Origin: Cherax quadricarinatus
Taxonomy: Eukaryota; Arthropoda; Malacostraca; Decapoda; Parastacidae
Assembly (NCBI RefSeq): GCF_038502225.1
Contig: NC_091378.1
Coordinates: forward strand, 11,325,456-11,389,455
Direction: 5' to 3'
Length of the DNA stretch: 64,000 bases
The translations under genes and the position numbers were made by a program. Each line of letters opens with the position of its first letter. Position 1 is the stretch's first letter. Below, one piece after another: positions 9,358 through 24,154 of the stretch. The notes under the pieces were generated by a model that ran no database searches, was not told the DNA's origin, and was given only the letters and a program-made list of their open reading frames with translations.

Positions 9358-12300
9358 TATATTTACTGGAGCTGACAATGATGTGTGGCGCTGCCCCGGT
9401 GCTCCCGGTGCTTTATTACCAACATATATACTGGAGCTGACAATGATGTGTGGCGCTGCCTCGGTGCTCCCGGTGCTTTATTACCAACATATTTACTGGA
9501 ACTGACAATGATGTGTGGCGCTGCCCCGGTGCTCCCGGTGCTTTATTACCAACATATTTACTGGAACTGACAATGATGTGTGGCGCTGCCCCGGTGCTCC
9601 CAGTGCTTTATTACCAACATATTTACTGGAACTGACAATGATGTGTGGTGCTGCCCCAGTGCTCCCAGTGCTTTATTACCAACATATTTACTGGAACTGA
9701 CAATGATGTGTGGCGCTGCCCCGGTGCTCCCGGTGCTTTATTACCAACATATTTACTGGAGCTGACAATGATGTGTTGCGCTGCCCCGGTGCTCCCAGTG
9801 CTTTATTACCAACATATTTACTGGAACTGACAATGATGTGTGGCGCTGCCCCGGTGCTCCCAGTGCTTTATTACCAACATATTTACTGGAACTGACAATG
9901 ATGTGTGGTGCTGCCCCAGTGCTCCCAGTGCTTTATTACCAACATATTTACTGGAACTGACAATGATGTGTGGCGCTGCCCCGGTGCTCCCGGTGCTTTA
10001 TTACCAACATATTTACTGCAGCTGACAATGATGTGTGGCGCTGCCCCGGTGCTCCCGGTGCTTTATTACCAACATATTTACTGGAGCTGACAATGATGTG
10101 TGGTGCTGCCCTGGTGCTCCCGGTGCTTTATTACCAACATATTTACTGGAACTGACAATGATGTGTGGCGCTGCCCCGGTGCTCCCGGTGCTTTATTACC
10201 AACATATTTACTGGAGCTGACAATGATGTGTGGCGCTGCCCCGGTGCTCCCGGTGCTTTATTACCAACATATTTACTGGAGCTGACAATGATGTGTGGGG
10301 CTGCCCCGGTGCTCCCGGTGCTTTATTACCAACATATTTACTGGAGCTGACAATGATGTGTGGCGCTGCCCCGGTGCTCCCGGTGCTTTATTACCAACAT
10401 ATTTACTGGAGCTGACAATGATGTGTGGCGCTGCCCCGGTGCTCCCGGTGCTTTATTACCAACATATTTACTGGAGCAGACAATGATGTGTGGTGCTGCC
10501 CCGGTGCTCCCGGTGCTTTATTACCAACATATTTACTGGAGCTGACAATGATGTGTGGCGCTGCCCCGGTGCTCCCAGTGCTTTATTAACAACATATTTA
10601 CTGGAGCAGACAATGATGTGTGGTGCTGCCCCGGTGCTCCCGGTGCTTTATTACCAACATATTTACTGGAGCTGACAATGATGTGTGGTGCTGCCCTGGT
10701 GCTCCCAGTGCTTTATTACCAACATATTTACTGAGCTGACAATGATGTGTGGCGCTGCCCCGGTGCTCCCGGTGCTTTATTACCAACATATTTACTGGAG
10801 CTGACAATGATGTGTGGCGCTGCTCCGGTGCTCCCTGTGCTTTATTACCAACATATTTACTGGAGCTGACAATGATGTGTGGTGCTGCCCCGGTGCTCCC
10901 GGTGCTTTATTACCAACATATTTACTGGAGCTGACAATGATGTGTGGCGCTGCCCCGGTGCTCCCAGTGCTTTATTACCAACATATTTACTGGAGCTGAC
11001 AATGATGTGTGGTGCTGCCCGGTGCTCCCAGTGCTTTATTACCAACATATTTACTGGAGCTGACTATGATGTGTGGCGCTGCCCCGGTGCTCCCAGTGCT
11101 TTATTACCAACATATTGACTGGAGCTGACAATGATGTGTGGCGCTGCCCCGGTGCTCCCAGTGCTTTATTACCAACATATTTACTGGAGCTGACAATGAT
11201 GTGTGGCGCTGCCCCGGTGCTCCCAGTGCTTTATTACCAACATATTTACTGGAGCTGACAATGATGTGTGGCGCTGCCCCGGTGCTCCCAGTGCTTTATT
11301 ACCAACATATTTACTGGAGCTGACAATGATGTGTGGCGCTGCCCCGGTGCACCCAGTGCTTTATTACCAACATATTTACTGGAGCTGACAATGATGTGTG
11401 GCGCTGCCCCGGTGCTGCTTCCAGTGCTTTATTACCAACATATTTACTGGAGCTGACAATGATGTGTGGCGCTGCCCCGGTGCTCCCAGTGCTTTATTAC
11501 CAACATATTTACTGGAGCTGACAATGATGTGTGGCACTGTCCCGGTGCTCCCAGTGCTTTATTACCAACATATTTACTTGAGCTGACAATGATGTGTGGC
11601 ACTGCCCCGGTGCTCCCAGTGCTTTATTACCAACATATTTACTGGAGCTGACAATGATGTGTGGCACTGTCCCGGTGCTCCCGGTGCTTTATTACCAACA
11701 TATTTACTGGATCTGACAATGATGTGTGGCGCTGCCCCGGTGCACCCAGTGCTTTATTACCAACATATTTACTGGAGCTGACAATGATGTGTGGCGCTGC
11801 CCCGGTGCTCCCAGTGCTTTATTACCAACATATTTACTGGAGCTGACAATGATGTGTGGCGCTGCCCCGGTGCTCCCAGTGCTTTATTACCAACATATTT
11901 ACTGGAGCTGACAATGATGTGTGGCACTGTCCCGGTGCTCCCAGTGCTTTATTACCAACATATTTACTGGAGCTGACAATGATGTGTGGCGCTGCCCCGG
12001 TGCTCCCAGTGCTTTATTACCAACATATTTACTGGAGCTGACAATGATGTGTGGCACTGTCCCGGTGCTCCCAGTGCTTTATTACCAACATATTTACTGG
12101 AGCTGACAATGATGTGTGGCGCTGCCCCGGTGCTCCCAGTGCTTTATTACCTACATATTTACTGGAGCTGACAATGATGTGTGGCTCTGCCCCGGTGCAC
12201 CCAGTGCTTTATTACCAACATATTTACTGGAGCTGACAATGATGCGTGGCGCTGCTCCGGTGCTCCCAGTGCTTTATTACCAACATACTTACTGGAGCTG

Positions 12301-15300
12301 ACATGATGTGTCGTGCTGCCCTGGTGCTCCCAGTGCTTTATTACCAACATATTTACTGGAGCTGACATGATGTGTGGTGCTGACCCGGTGCTCCCAGTGC
12401 TTTATTACCAACATATTTACTGGATCTGACAATGATGTGTGGCGCTGCCCCGGTGCTCCCAGTGCTTTATTACCAGCATATTTACTGGAGCTGACAATGA
12501 TGTGTGGTGCTGACCCGGTGCTCCCAGTGCTTTATTACCAACATATTTACTGGAGCTGACATGATGTGTGGTGCTGACCCGGTGCTCACAGTGCTTTATT
12601 ACCAACATATTTACTGGAGCTGACAATGATGTGTGGCGCTGCCCTGGTGCTTTATTACCAACATATTTACTGGAGCTGACAATGATGTGTGGCGCTGACC
12701 CGGTGCTCCCAGTGCTTTATTACCAACATATTTACTGGAGCTGACAATGATGTGTGGCGCTGCCCCGGTGCTCCCGGTGCTTTATTACCAACATATTTAC
12801 TGGAGCTGACATGATGTGTGGTGCTGCCCCGGTGCTCCCAGTGCTTTATTACCAACATATTTACTGGAGCTGACAATGATGTGTGGCGCTGCCCCGGTGC
12901 TCCCAGTGCTTTATTACCAACATATTTACTGGAGCTGACAATGATGTGTGGCGCTGCCCCGGTGCTCCCAGTGCTTTATTACCAACATATTTACTGGAGC
13001 TGACAATGATGTGTGGCGCTGCCCCGGTGCTCCCAGTGCTTTATTACCAACATATTTACTGGAGCTGACAATGATGTGTGGCGCTGCCCCGGTGCTCCCA
13101 GTGCTTTATTACCAACATATTTACTGGAGCTGACAATGATGTGTGGCGCTGCCCCGGTGCTCCCGGTGCTTTATTACCAACATATTTACTGGAGCTGACA
13201 ATGATGTGTGGTGCTGCCCCGGTGCTCCCGGTGCTTTATTACCAACATATTTACTGGAGCTGACAATGATGTGTGGTGCTGCCCCGGTGCTCCCGGTGCT
13301 TTATTACCAACATATTTACTGGAGCTGACAATGATGTGTGGCGCTGCCCCGGTGCTCCCAGTGCTTTATTACCAACATATTTACTGGAGCTGACAATGAT
13401 GTGTGGCGCTGCCCCGGTGCTCCCGGTGCTTTATTACCAACATATTTACTGGAGCTGACAATGATGTGTGGCGCTGCCCCGGTGCTCCCAGTGCTTTATT
13501 ACCAACATATTTACTGGAGCTGACAATGATGTGTGGTGTTGCCCCGGTGCTCTCAGTGCTTTATTACCAACATATTTACTGGAGCTGACAATGATGTGTG
13601 GTGCTGCCCTGGTGCTCCCAGTGCTTTATTACCAACATATTTACTGGAGCTGACAATGATGTGTGGTGCTGCCCCGGTGCTCCCAGTGCTTTATTACCAA
13701 CATATTTACTGGAGCTGACAATGATGTGTGGCGCTGCCCCGGTGCTCCCAGTGCTTTATTACCAACATATTTACTGGAGCTGACAATGATGTGTGGCGCT
13801 GCCCCGGTGCTCCCAGTGCTTTATTACCAACATATTTACTGGAGCTGACAATGATGTGTGGCGCTGCCCCGGTGCTCCCAGTGCTTTATTACCAACATAT
13901 TTACTGGAGCTGACAATGATGTGTGGCGCTGCCCCGGTGCACCCAGTGCTTTATTACCAACATATTTACTGGAGCTGACAATGATGTGTGGCGCTGCCCC
14001 GGTGCTCCCAGTGCTTTATTACCAACATATTTACTGGAGCTGACAATGATGTGTGGCGCTGCCCCGGTGCTCCCAGTGCTTTATTACCAACATATTTACT
14101 GGAGCTGACAATGATGTGTGGCGCTGCCCCGGTGCTCCCAGTGCTTTATTACCAACATATTTACTGGAGCTGACAATGATGTGTGGCACTGCCCCGGTGC
14201 TCCCGGTGCTTTATTACCAACATATTTACTGGAGCTGACAATGATGTGTGGCGCTGCCCCGGTGCTCCCAGTGCTTTATTACCAACATATTTACTGGAGC
14301 TAACAATGATGTGTGGCGCTGCCCCGGTGCACCCAGTGCTTTATTACCAACATATTTACTGGAGCTGACAATGATGTGTGGCGCTGCCCCGGTGCTCCCA
14401 GTGCTTTATTACCAACATATTTACTGGAGCTGACAATGATGTGTGGCGCTGCCCCGGTGCTCCCAGTGCTTTATTACCAACATATTTACTGGAGCTGACA
14501 ATGATGTGTGGTGCTGTCCCGGTGCTCCCGGTGCTTTATTACCAACATATTTACTGGAGCTGACAATGATGTGTGGCGCTGCCCCGGTGCTCCCAGTGCT
14601 TTATTACCAACATATTTACTGGAGCTGACAATGATGTGTGGCGCTGCCCCGGTGCTCCCAGTGCTTTATTACCAACATATTTACTGGAGCTGACAATGAT
14701 GTGTGGCGCTGCCCCGGTGCTCCCAGTGCTTTATTACCAACATATTTACTGGAGCTGACAATGATGTGTGGCTCTGCCCCGGTGCACCCAGTGCTTTATT
14801 ACCAACATATTTACTGGAGCTGACAATGATGCGTGGCGCTGCTCCGGTGCTCCCAGTGCTTTATTACCAACATACTTACTGGAGCTGACATGATGTGTCG
14901 TGCTGCCCTGGTGCTCCCAGTGCTTTATTACCAACATATTTACTGGAGCTGACATGATGTGTGGTGCTGACCCGGTGCTCCCAGTGCTTTATTACCAACA
15001 TATTTACTGGATCTGACAATGATGTGTGGCGCTGCCCCGGTGCTCCCAGTGCTTTATTACCAGCATATTTACTGGAGCTGACATGATGTGTGGTGCTGAC
15101 CCGGTGCTCCCAGTGCTTTATTACCAACATATTTACTGGAGCTGACATGATGTGTGGTGCTGACCCGGTGCTCACAGTGCTTTATTACCAACATATTTAC
15201 TGGAGCTGACAATGATGTGTGGCGCTGCCCTGGTGCTTTATTACCAACATATTTACTGGAGCTGACAATGATGTGTGGCGCTGACCCGGTGCTCCCAGTG

Positions 15301-18300
15301 CTTTATTACCAACATATTTACTGGAGCTGACAATGATGTGTGGCGCTGCCCCGGTGCTCCCGGTGCTTTATTACCAACATATTTACTGGAGCTGACATGA
15401 TGTGTGGTGCTGCCCCGGTGCTCCCAGTGCTTTATTACCAACATATTTACTGGAGCTGACAATGATGTGTGGCGCTGCCCCGGTGCTCCCAGTGCTTTAT
15501 TACCAACATATTTACTGGAGCTGACAATGATGTGTGGCGCTGCCCCGGTGCTCCCAGTGCTTTATTACCAACATATTTACTGGAGCTGACAATGATGGGT
15601 GGCGCTGCCCCGGCGTTCCCGGTGCTTTATTACCAACATATTTACTGGATCTGACAATGATGTGTGGCGCTGCCCCGGTGCTCCCAGTGCTTTATTACCA
15701 ACATATTTACTGGAGCTGACAATGATGTGTGGCGCTGCCCCGGTGCTCCCAGTGCTTTATTACCAACATATTTACTGGAGCTGACAATGATGTGTGGCGC
15801 TGTCCCGGTGCTCCCAGTGCTTTATTACCAACATATTTACTGGAGCTGACAATGATGTGTGGCGCTGCCCCGGTGCTCCCAGTGCTTTATTACCAACATA
15901 TTTACTGGAGCTGACAATGATGTGTGGCGCTGCCCCGGTGCACCCAGTGCTTTATTACCAACATATTTACTGGAGCTGACAATGATGTGTGGCGCTGCCC
16001 CGGTGCTCCCAGTGCTTTATTACCAACATATTTACTGGAGCTGACAATGATGTGTGTGCCCCGGTGCACCCAGTGCTTTATTACCAACATATTTACTGGA
16101 GCTGACAATGATGTGTGGCGCTCCCAGTGCTTTATTACCAACATATTTACTGGAGCTGACAATGATGTGTGGCGCTGCCCCGGTGCTCCCAGTGCTTTAT
16201 TACCAACATATTTACTGGAGCTGACAATGATGTGTGGCGCTGCCCCGGTGCTCCCAGTGCTTTATTACCAACATATTTACTGGAGCTGACAATGATGTGT
16301 GGCGCTGCCCCGGTGCTCCCAGTGCTTTATTACCAACATATTTACTGGAGCTGACAATGATGTGTGGCGCTGCCCCGGTGCTCCCAGTGCTTTATTACCA
16401 ACATATTTACTGGAGCTGACATGATGTGTGGTGCTGACCCGGTGCTCCCAGTGCTTTATTACCAACATATTTAATGGAGCTGACAATGATGTGTGGCGCT
16501 GCCCCGGTGCTCCCGGTGCTTTATTACCAACATATTTACTGGAGCTGACAATGATGTGTGGCGCTGCCCCGGTGCTCCCAGTGCTTTATTACCAACATAT
16601 TTACTGGAGCTGACAATGATGTGTGGCGCTGCCCCGGTGCTCCCAGTGCTTTATTACCAACATATTTACTGGAGCTGACAATGATGTGTGGTGCTGCCCC
16701 GGTGCTCCCAGTGCTTTATTACCAACATATTTACTGGAGCTGACAATGATGTGTGGCGCTGCCCCGGTGCTCCCAGTGCTTTATTACCAACATATTTACT
16801 GGAGCTGACAATGATGTGTGGCGCTGCCCCGGTGCTCCCGGTGCTTTATTACCAACATATTTACTGGAGCTGACAATGATGTGTGGTGCTGCCCCGGTGC
16901 TCCCAGTGCTTTATTACCAACATATTTACTGGAGCTGACAATGATGTGTGGCGCTGCCCCGGTGCTCCCAGTGCTTTATTACCAACATATTTACTGGAGC
17001 TGACAATGATGTGTGGTGCTGCCCCGGTGCTCCCGGTGCTTTATTACCAACATATTTACTGGAGCTGACAATGATGTGTGGCGCTGCCCCGGTGCTCCCA
17101 GTGCTTTATTACCAACATATTTACTGGAGCTGACAATGATGTGTGGCGCTGCCCCGGTGCTCCCAGTGCTTTATTACCAACATATTTACTGGAGCTGACA
17201 ATGATGTGTGGCGCTGCCCCGGTGCTCCCGGTGCTTTATTACCAACATATTTACTGGATCTGACAATGATGTGTGGCGCTGCCCCGGTGCACCCAGTGCT
17301 TTATTACCAACATATTTACTGGAGCTGACAATGATGTGTGGCGCTGCCCCGGTGCTCCCAGTGCTTTATTAACAACATATTTACTGGAGCTGACAATGAT
17401 GTGTGGCGCTGCCCCGGTGCTCCCAGTGCTTTATTACCAACATATTTACTGGAGCTGACAATGATGTGTGGCACTGTCCCGGTGCTCCCAGTGCTTTATT
17501 ACCAACATATTTACTGGAGCTGACAATGATGTGTGGCGCTGCCCCGGTGCTCCCAGTGCTTTATTACCAACATATTTACTGGAGCTGACAATGATGTGTG
17601 GCACTGTCCCGGTGCTCCCAGTGCTTTATTACCAACATATTTACTGGAGCTGACAATGATGTGTGGCGCTGCCCCGGTGCTCCCAGTGCTTTATTACCTA
17701 CATATTTACTGGAGCTGACAATGATGTGTGGCTCTGCCCCGGTGCACCCAGTGCTTTATTACCAACATATTTACTGGAGCTGACAATGATGCGTGGCGCT
17801 GCTCCGGTGCTCCCAGTGCTTTATTACCAACATACTTACTGGAGCTGACATGATGTGTCGTGCTGCCCTGGTGCTCCCAGTGCTTTATTACCAACATATT
17901 TACTGGAGCTGACATGATGTGTGGTGCTGACCCGGTGCTCCCAGTGCTTTATTACCAACATATTTACTGGATCTGACAATGATGTGTGGCGCTGCCCCGG
18001 TGCTCCCAGTGCTTTATTACCAGCATATTTACTGGAGCTGACATGATGTGTGGTGCTGACCCGGTGCTCCCAGTGCTTTATTACCAACATATTTACTGGA
18101 GCTGACATGATGTGTGGTGCTGACCCGGTGCTCAGAGAGCTTTATTACCAACATATTTACTGGAGCTGACAATGATGTGTGGCGCTGCCCTGGTGCTTTA
18201 TTACCAACATATTTACTGGAGCTGACAATGATGTGTGGCGCTGACCCGGTGCTCCCAGTGCTTTATTACCTACATATTTACTGGAGCTGACAATGATGTG

Positions 18301-21300
18301 TGGCGCTGCCCCGGTGCTCCCGGTGCTTTATTACCAACATATTTACTGGAGCTGACATGATGTGTGGTGCTGCCCCGGTGCTCCCAGTGCTTTATTACCA
18401 ACATATTTACTGGAGCTGACAATGATGTGTGGCGCTGCCCCGGTGCTCCCAGTGCTTTATTACCAACATATTTACTGGAGCTGACAATGATGTGTGGCAC
18501 TGTCCCGGTGCTCCCAGTGCTTTATTACCAACATATTTACTGGAGCTGACAATGATGTGTGGCGCTGCCCCGGTGCTCCCAGTGCTTTATTACCAACATA
18601 TTTACTGGAGCTGACAATGATGGGTGGCGCTGCCCCGGTGTTCCCGGTGCTTTATTACCAACATATTTACTGGATCTGACAATGATGTGTGGCGCTGCCC
18701 CGGTGCTCCCAGTGCTTTATTACCAACATATTTACTGGAGCTGACAATGATGTGTGGCGCTGTCCCGGTGCTCCCAGTGCTTTATTACCAACATATTTAC
18801 TGGAGCTGACAATGATGTGTGGCGCTGCCCCGGTGCTCCCGGTGCTTTATTACCAACATATTTACTGGAGCTGACAATGATGTGTGGCGCTGCCCCGGTG
18901 CACCCAGTGCTTTATTACCAACATATTTACTGGAGCTGACAATGATGTGTGGCGCTGTCCCGGTGCTCCCAGTGCTTTATTACCAACATATTTACTGGAG
19001 CTGACAATGATGTGTGGCGCTGCCCCGGTGCTCCCAGTGCTTTATTACCAACATATTTACTGGAGCTGACAATGATGTATGGCACTGTCCCGGTGCTCCC
19101 AGTGCTTTATTACCAACATATTTACTGGAGCTGACAATGATGTGTGGCGCTGCCCCGGTGCTCCCAGTGCTTTATTACCAACATATTTACTGGAGCTGAC
19201 AATGATGTGTGGCGCTGCCCCGGTGCTCCCAGTGCTTTATTACCAACATATTTACTGGAGCTGACAATGATGTGTGGCGCTGCCCCGGTGCTCACAGTGC
19301 TTTATTACCAACATATTTACTGGAGCTGACATGATGTGTGGTGCTGCCCCGGTGCTCCCAGTGCTTTATTACCTACATATTTACTGGAGCTGACAATGAT
19401 GTGTGGCTCTGCCCCGGTGCACCCAGTGCTTTATTACCAACATATTTACTGGAGCTGACAATGATGCGTGGCGCTGCTCCGGTGCTCCCAGTGCTTTATT
19501 ACCAACATATTTACTGGAGCTGACATGATGTGTGGTGCTGACCCGGTGCTCCCAGTGCTTTATTACCAACATATTTAATGGAGCTGACAATGATGTGTGG
19601 CGCTGCCCTGGTGCTTTATTACCAACATATTTACTGGAACTGACAATGATGTGTGGCGCTGACCCGGTGCTCCCAGTGCTTTATTACCAACATATTTACT
19701 GGAGCTGACAATGATGTGTGGCGCTGCCCCGGTGCTCCCAGTGCTTTATTACCAACATATTTACTGGAGCTGACATGATGTGTGGTGCTGCCCCGGTGCT
19801 CCCAGTGCTTTATTACCAACATATTTACTGGAGCTGACAATGATGTGTGGCGCTGCCCCGGTGCTCCCAGTGCTTTATTACCAACATATTTACTGGAGCT
19901 GACAATGATGTGTGGCGCTGCCCCGGTGCTCCCAGTGCTTTATTACCAACATATTTACTGGAGCTGACAATGATGTGTGGCGCTGCCCTGGTGCTTTATT
20001 ACCAATATATTTACTGGAGCTGACAATGATGTGTGGCGCTGCCCCGGTGCTCCCAGTGCTTTATTACCTACATATTTACTGGAGCTGACAATGATGTGTG
20101 GCTCTGCCCCGGTGCACCCAGTGCTTTATTACCAACATATTTACTGGAGTAACATTTATGAAGGGATTCAGGGAAACCGGCAGGCCGGACTTGAGTCCTG
20201 GAGATGGGAAGTACAGTGCCTGCACTCTGAAGGAGGGGTGTTAATGTTGCAGTTTAAAAACTGTAGTGTAAAGCACCCTTCTGGCAAGACAGTGATGGAG
20301 TGAATGATGGTGAAAGTTTTTCTTTTTCGGGCCACCCTGCCTTGGTGGGAATCGGCCGGTGTGATAATAAATAATAATTTACTGGAGCTGACAATGATGC
20401 TTGGTGCTGCTCCGGTGCTCCCAGTGCTTTATTACCAACATATTTACTGGAGCTGACATGATGTGTGGTGCTGCCCCGGTGCTCCCAGTGCTTTATTACC
20501 AACATATTTACTGGAGCTGACAATGATGTGTGGCGCTGCCCCGGTGCTCCCAGTGCTTTATTACCAACATATTTACTGGAGCTGACATGATGTGTGGTGC
20601 TGACCCGGTGCTCCCAGTGCTTTATTACCAACATATTTACTGGAGCTGACAATGATGTGTGGCACTGCCCAGGTGCTCCCAGTGCTTTATTACCAACATA
20701 TTTACTGGAGCTGACATGATGTGTGGTGCTGACCCGGTGCTCCCAGTGCTTTATTACCAACATATTTACTGGAGCTGACATGATGTGTGGTGCTGACCCG
20801 GTGCTCCCAGTGCTTTATTACCAACATATTTACTGGAGCTGATAATGATGTGTGGTGCTGCCCTGGTGCTTTATTACCAACATATTTACTGGAGCTGACA
20901 TGATGTGTGGTGCTGCCCCGGTGCTCCCAGTGCTTTATTACCAACATATTTACTGGAGCTGACAATGATGTGTGGCGCTGCCCCGGTGCTCCCAGTGCTT
21001 TATTACCAACATATTTACTGGAGCTGACAATGATGTGTGGCGCTGCCCCGGTGCTCACAGTGCTTTATTACCAACATATTTACTGGAGCTGACATGATGT
21101 GTGGTGCTGACCCGGTGCTCCCAGTGCTTTATTACCAACATATTTACTGGAGCTGACAATGATGTGTGGCTCTGCCCCGGTGCACCCAGTGCTTTATTAC
21201 CAACATATTTACTGGAGCTGACAATGATGCGTGGCGCTGCTCCGGTGCTCCCAGTGCTTTATTACCAACATATTTACTGGAGCTGACATGATGTGTGGTG

Positions 21301-23190
21301 CTGACCCGGTGCTCCCAGTGCTTTACTACCAACATATTTAATGGAGCTGACAATGATGTGTGGCGCTGCCCTGGTGCTTCATTACCAACATATTTACTGG
21401 AACTGACAATGATGTGTGGCGCTGACCCGGTGCTCCCAGTGCTTTATTACCTACATATTTACTGGAGCTGACAATGATGTGTGGCGCTGCCCCGGTGCTC
21501 CCAGTGCTTTATTACCAACATATTTACTGGAGCTGACATGATGTGTGGTGCTGCCCCGGTGCTCCCAGTGCTTTATTACCAACATATTTACTGGAGCTGA
21601 CAATGATGTGTGGCGCTGCCCCGGTGCTCCCAGTGCTTTATTACCAACATATTTACTGGAGCTGACAATGATGTGTGGCGCTGCCCCGGTGCTCCCAGTG
21701 CTTTATTACCAACATATTTACTGGAGCTGACAATGATGTGTGGCGCTGCCCTGGTGCTTTATTACCAATATATTTACTGGAGCTGACAATGATGTGTGGC
21801 GCTGCCCCGGTGCTCCCAGTGCTTTATTACCTACATATTTACTGGAGCTGACAATGATGTGTGGCTCTGCCCCGGTGCACCCAGTGCTTTATTACCAACA
21901 TATTTACTGGAGCTGACAATGATGCTTGGTGCTGCTCCGGTGCTCCCAGTGCTTTATTACCAACATATTTACTGGAGCTGACATGATGTGTGGTGCTGCC
22001 CCGGTGCTCCCAGTGCTTTATTACCAACATATTTACTGGAGCTGACATGATGTGTGGTGCTGACCCGGTGCTCCCAGTGCTTTATTACCAACATATTTAC
22101 TGGAGCTGACAATGATGTGTGGCACTGCCCCGGTGCTCCCAGTGCTTTATTACCAACATATTTACTGGAGCTGACATGATGTGTGGTGCTGACCCGGTGC
22201 TCCCAGTGCTTTATTACCAACATATTTACTGGAGCTGACATGATGTGTGGTGCTGACCCGGTGCTCCCAGTGCTTTATTACCAACATATTTACTGGAGCT
22301 GATAATGATGTGTGGTGCTGCCCTGGTGCTTTATTACCAACATATTTACTGGAGCTGACATGATGTGTGGTGCTGACCCGGTGCTCCCAGTGCTTTATTA
22401 CCAACATATTTACTGGAGCTGACAATGATGTGTGGTGCTGCTCCGGTGCTCCCAGTGCTTTATTACCAACATATTTACTGGAGCTGACATGATGTGTGGC
22501 ACTGCCCCGGTGCTCGCAGTGCTTTATTACCAACATATTTACTGGAGCTGACAATGATGTGTGGCGCTGCCCCGGTGCTCCCAGTGCTTTTTTACCAACA
22601 TATTTACTGGAGCTGACATGAGATGTGTGGCGCTGTCCCGGTGCTCCCAGTGCTTTTTTACCTACATATTTACTGGAGCTGACAATGATGTGTGGCGCTG
22701 CCCCGGTGCTCCCAGTGCTTTATTACCAACATATTTACTGGAGCTGACAATGATGTGTGGCGCTGCCCCGGTGCTCCCAGTGCTTTATTACCAACATATT
22801 TACTGGAGCTGACAATGATGTGTGGCGCTGCCCCGGTGCTCCCAGTGCTTTATTACCAACATATTTACTGGAGCTGACAATGATGTGTGGTGTTGCCCCG
22901 GTGCTCTCAGTGCTTTATTACCAACATATTTACTGGAGCTGACAATGATGTGTGGTGCTGCCCTGGTGCTCCCAGTGCTTTATTACCAACATATTTACTG
23001 GAGCTGACAATGATGTGTGGCGCTGCCCCGGTGCTCCCAGTGCTTTATTACCAACATATTTACTGGAGCTGACAATGATGTGTGGCGCTGCCCTGGTGCT
23101 CCCAGTGCTTTATTACCAACATATTTACTGGAGCTGACAATGATGTGTGGCGCTGCCCCGTTGCTCCCAGTGCTTTATTACCAACATATA
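9358..23190. repeat. 65-bp satellite array, about 209 monomers
   Basis: Head-to-tail monomers of 65 bp contain TTTACTGGAGCTGACAATGA, TGTGTGGCGCTGCCCCGGTG and CTTTATTACCAACATA. Variants are non-random: CCCAGTGC versus CCCGGTGC, GACATGATG (one base short), GTGGCTCTGCCCCGGTGCAC and 51-bp monomers lacking 14 bp. A marked variant block recurs at 12184, 14771 and 17731 (spacing 2587 and 2960), then at 19406, 20101, 21169 and 21864, which indicates higher-order repeats. The many 61-codon frames arise because the monomer has no stop in some frames and are not genes. One SINE interrupts the array. Confidence 0.97.
20150..20376 (+). mobile_element. SINE-like insertion in the satellite
   Basis: A 227-bp insert has GGGCCACCCTGCCTTGGTGG near the end and an ATAATAAATAATA tail. 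It is flanked by an 11-bp target duplication ATTTACTGGAG (20139-20149, 20377-20387). The duplicated satellite block 1763 bp downstream has no insert at the same place. No coding capacity. It could be a SINE or a short LINE 3' end; I cannot name its family. Confidence 0.85.
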
Positions 23191-23341
23191 CATAAAAAAA
23201 ATTGTCCTTTACTTTAGGCTCTTGGAAAATAATACAAATTTATATATTTATATAATTGTTTCCACCTTCGTGAGAAATATTGTGTATAAAAGCTTGTTTC
23301 TTTCTTTCTTTAAGGCTCTTTGAGAATAATAAATAAATAAA

Positions 23342-23412
<71 letters not shown>

Positions 23413-23974
23413 CTACGAGCCCCCCTGGGGTGGGGAAGATGGTAGACCAGAGGCCTAGCTTCTCCCTACGAGCCTCATGAGGGCGGGGAATGTGGATAGG
23501 CCTGGGGACAGTTGGTCCCAGAACATGAGGAGGTACTTGTACCTCCTCCCATGGCAGACATAGATCTCAGACACTCCCCAGCCAGGGAACCAAGGCCGGG
23601 TCACCATTTGGAAAACACCCGGGTTAGAAGAGTACCGGCGAATCATATAGAGGAGTAATAATCAAATTCAGAGCTAATTTTTTTTCGACTTAGTTCCATC
23701 AATGCTCCTCGTCATTGTTTACATAGAAATATCAGAATCTTGGTAACAGAGACAGTCAATGGCGTGTTTTATATTATGTTGGAGTGCCGCCGATGCAGAT
23801 GTATTGATCTTCACATTAGCAACACATATCTGTCATTGACTCTCATTCTCTCACACGCATCTCACACTCGCGACCTTCTCTTGCACCAAATTTGATCTTG
23901 TCGACCCAGACAAATACCGATATAAGTTTCTCGTATAGAAAAAATTATGAATAATAATAATAATAATAATAATA
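23191..23974. other. non-coding sequence with microsatellites
   Basis: It contains A/T-rich sequence after the satellite, an (AT)n tract, a GC-richer segment (23411-23650) that I do not recognise, and (AAT)n at 23945-23974, into which the 5'-truncated CR1-A is joined. Confidence 0.5.
23345..23410. repeat. (AT)n microsatellite
   Basis: About 33 uninterrupted AT units. Confidence 0.97.
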
Positions 23975-24086
23975 AGGCGTCAAGATATGAAAATGTTGTG
24001 TTAATGTGGGATTTTAACTTTAAACAAATTGGTTGGAACAATTTGACAAGAAATCTTGAGTCTAGTGACTTTCTTGATACAGTTCA

Positions 24087-24154
24087 CATGGAGTTTACCT
24101 GGAGAGAGTTCCGGGGGTCAACGCCCTCGTGGCCCGGTCTGTGACCAGGCCTCA
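24087..24154 (-). repeat. 3' tip of LINE family 3
   Basis: 68 bp starting GAGTTTACCTGGAGAG and ending GACCAGGCCTCA matches, in reverse, the 3' end of the LINE at 57393-58520 and the copy at 60823. It interrupts CR1-A between AGTTCA and GGATTG. Confidence 0.75.

Noticed and set aside
9358..23190. CRISPR-like array
   Set aside because: Repeats are contiguous without unique spacers, monomers vary like a satellite, and the context is eukaryotic.
9385..23217. Over a hundred short overlapping frames of about 61 codons (and 69-175 codons on the minus strand)
   Set aside because: They follow the 65-bp satellite period, overlap each other in every frame and have no conserved start; they are repeat artefacts.
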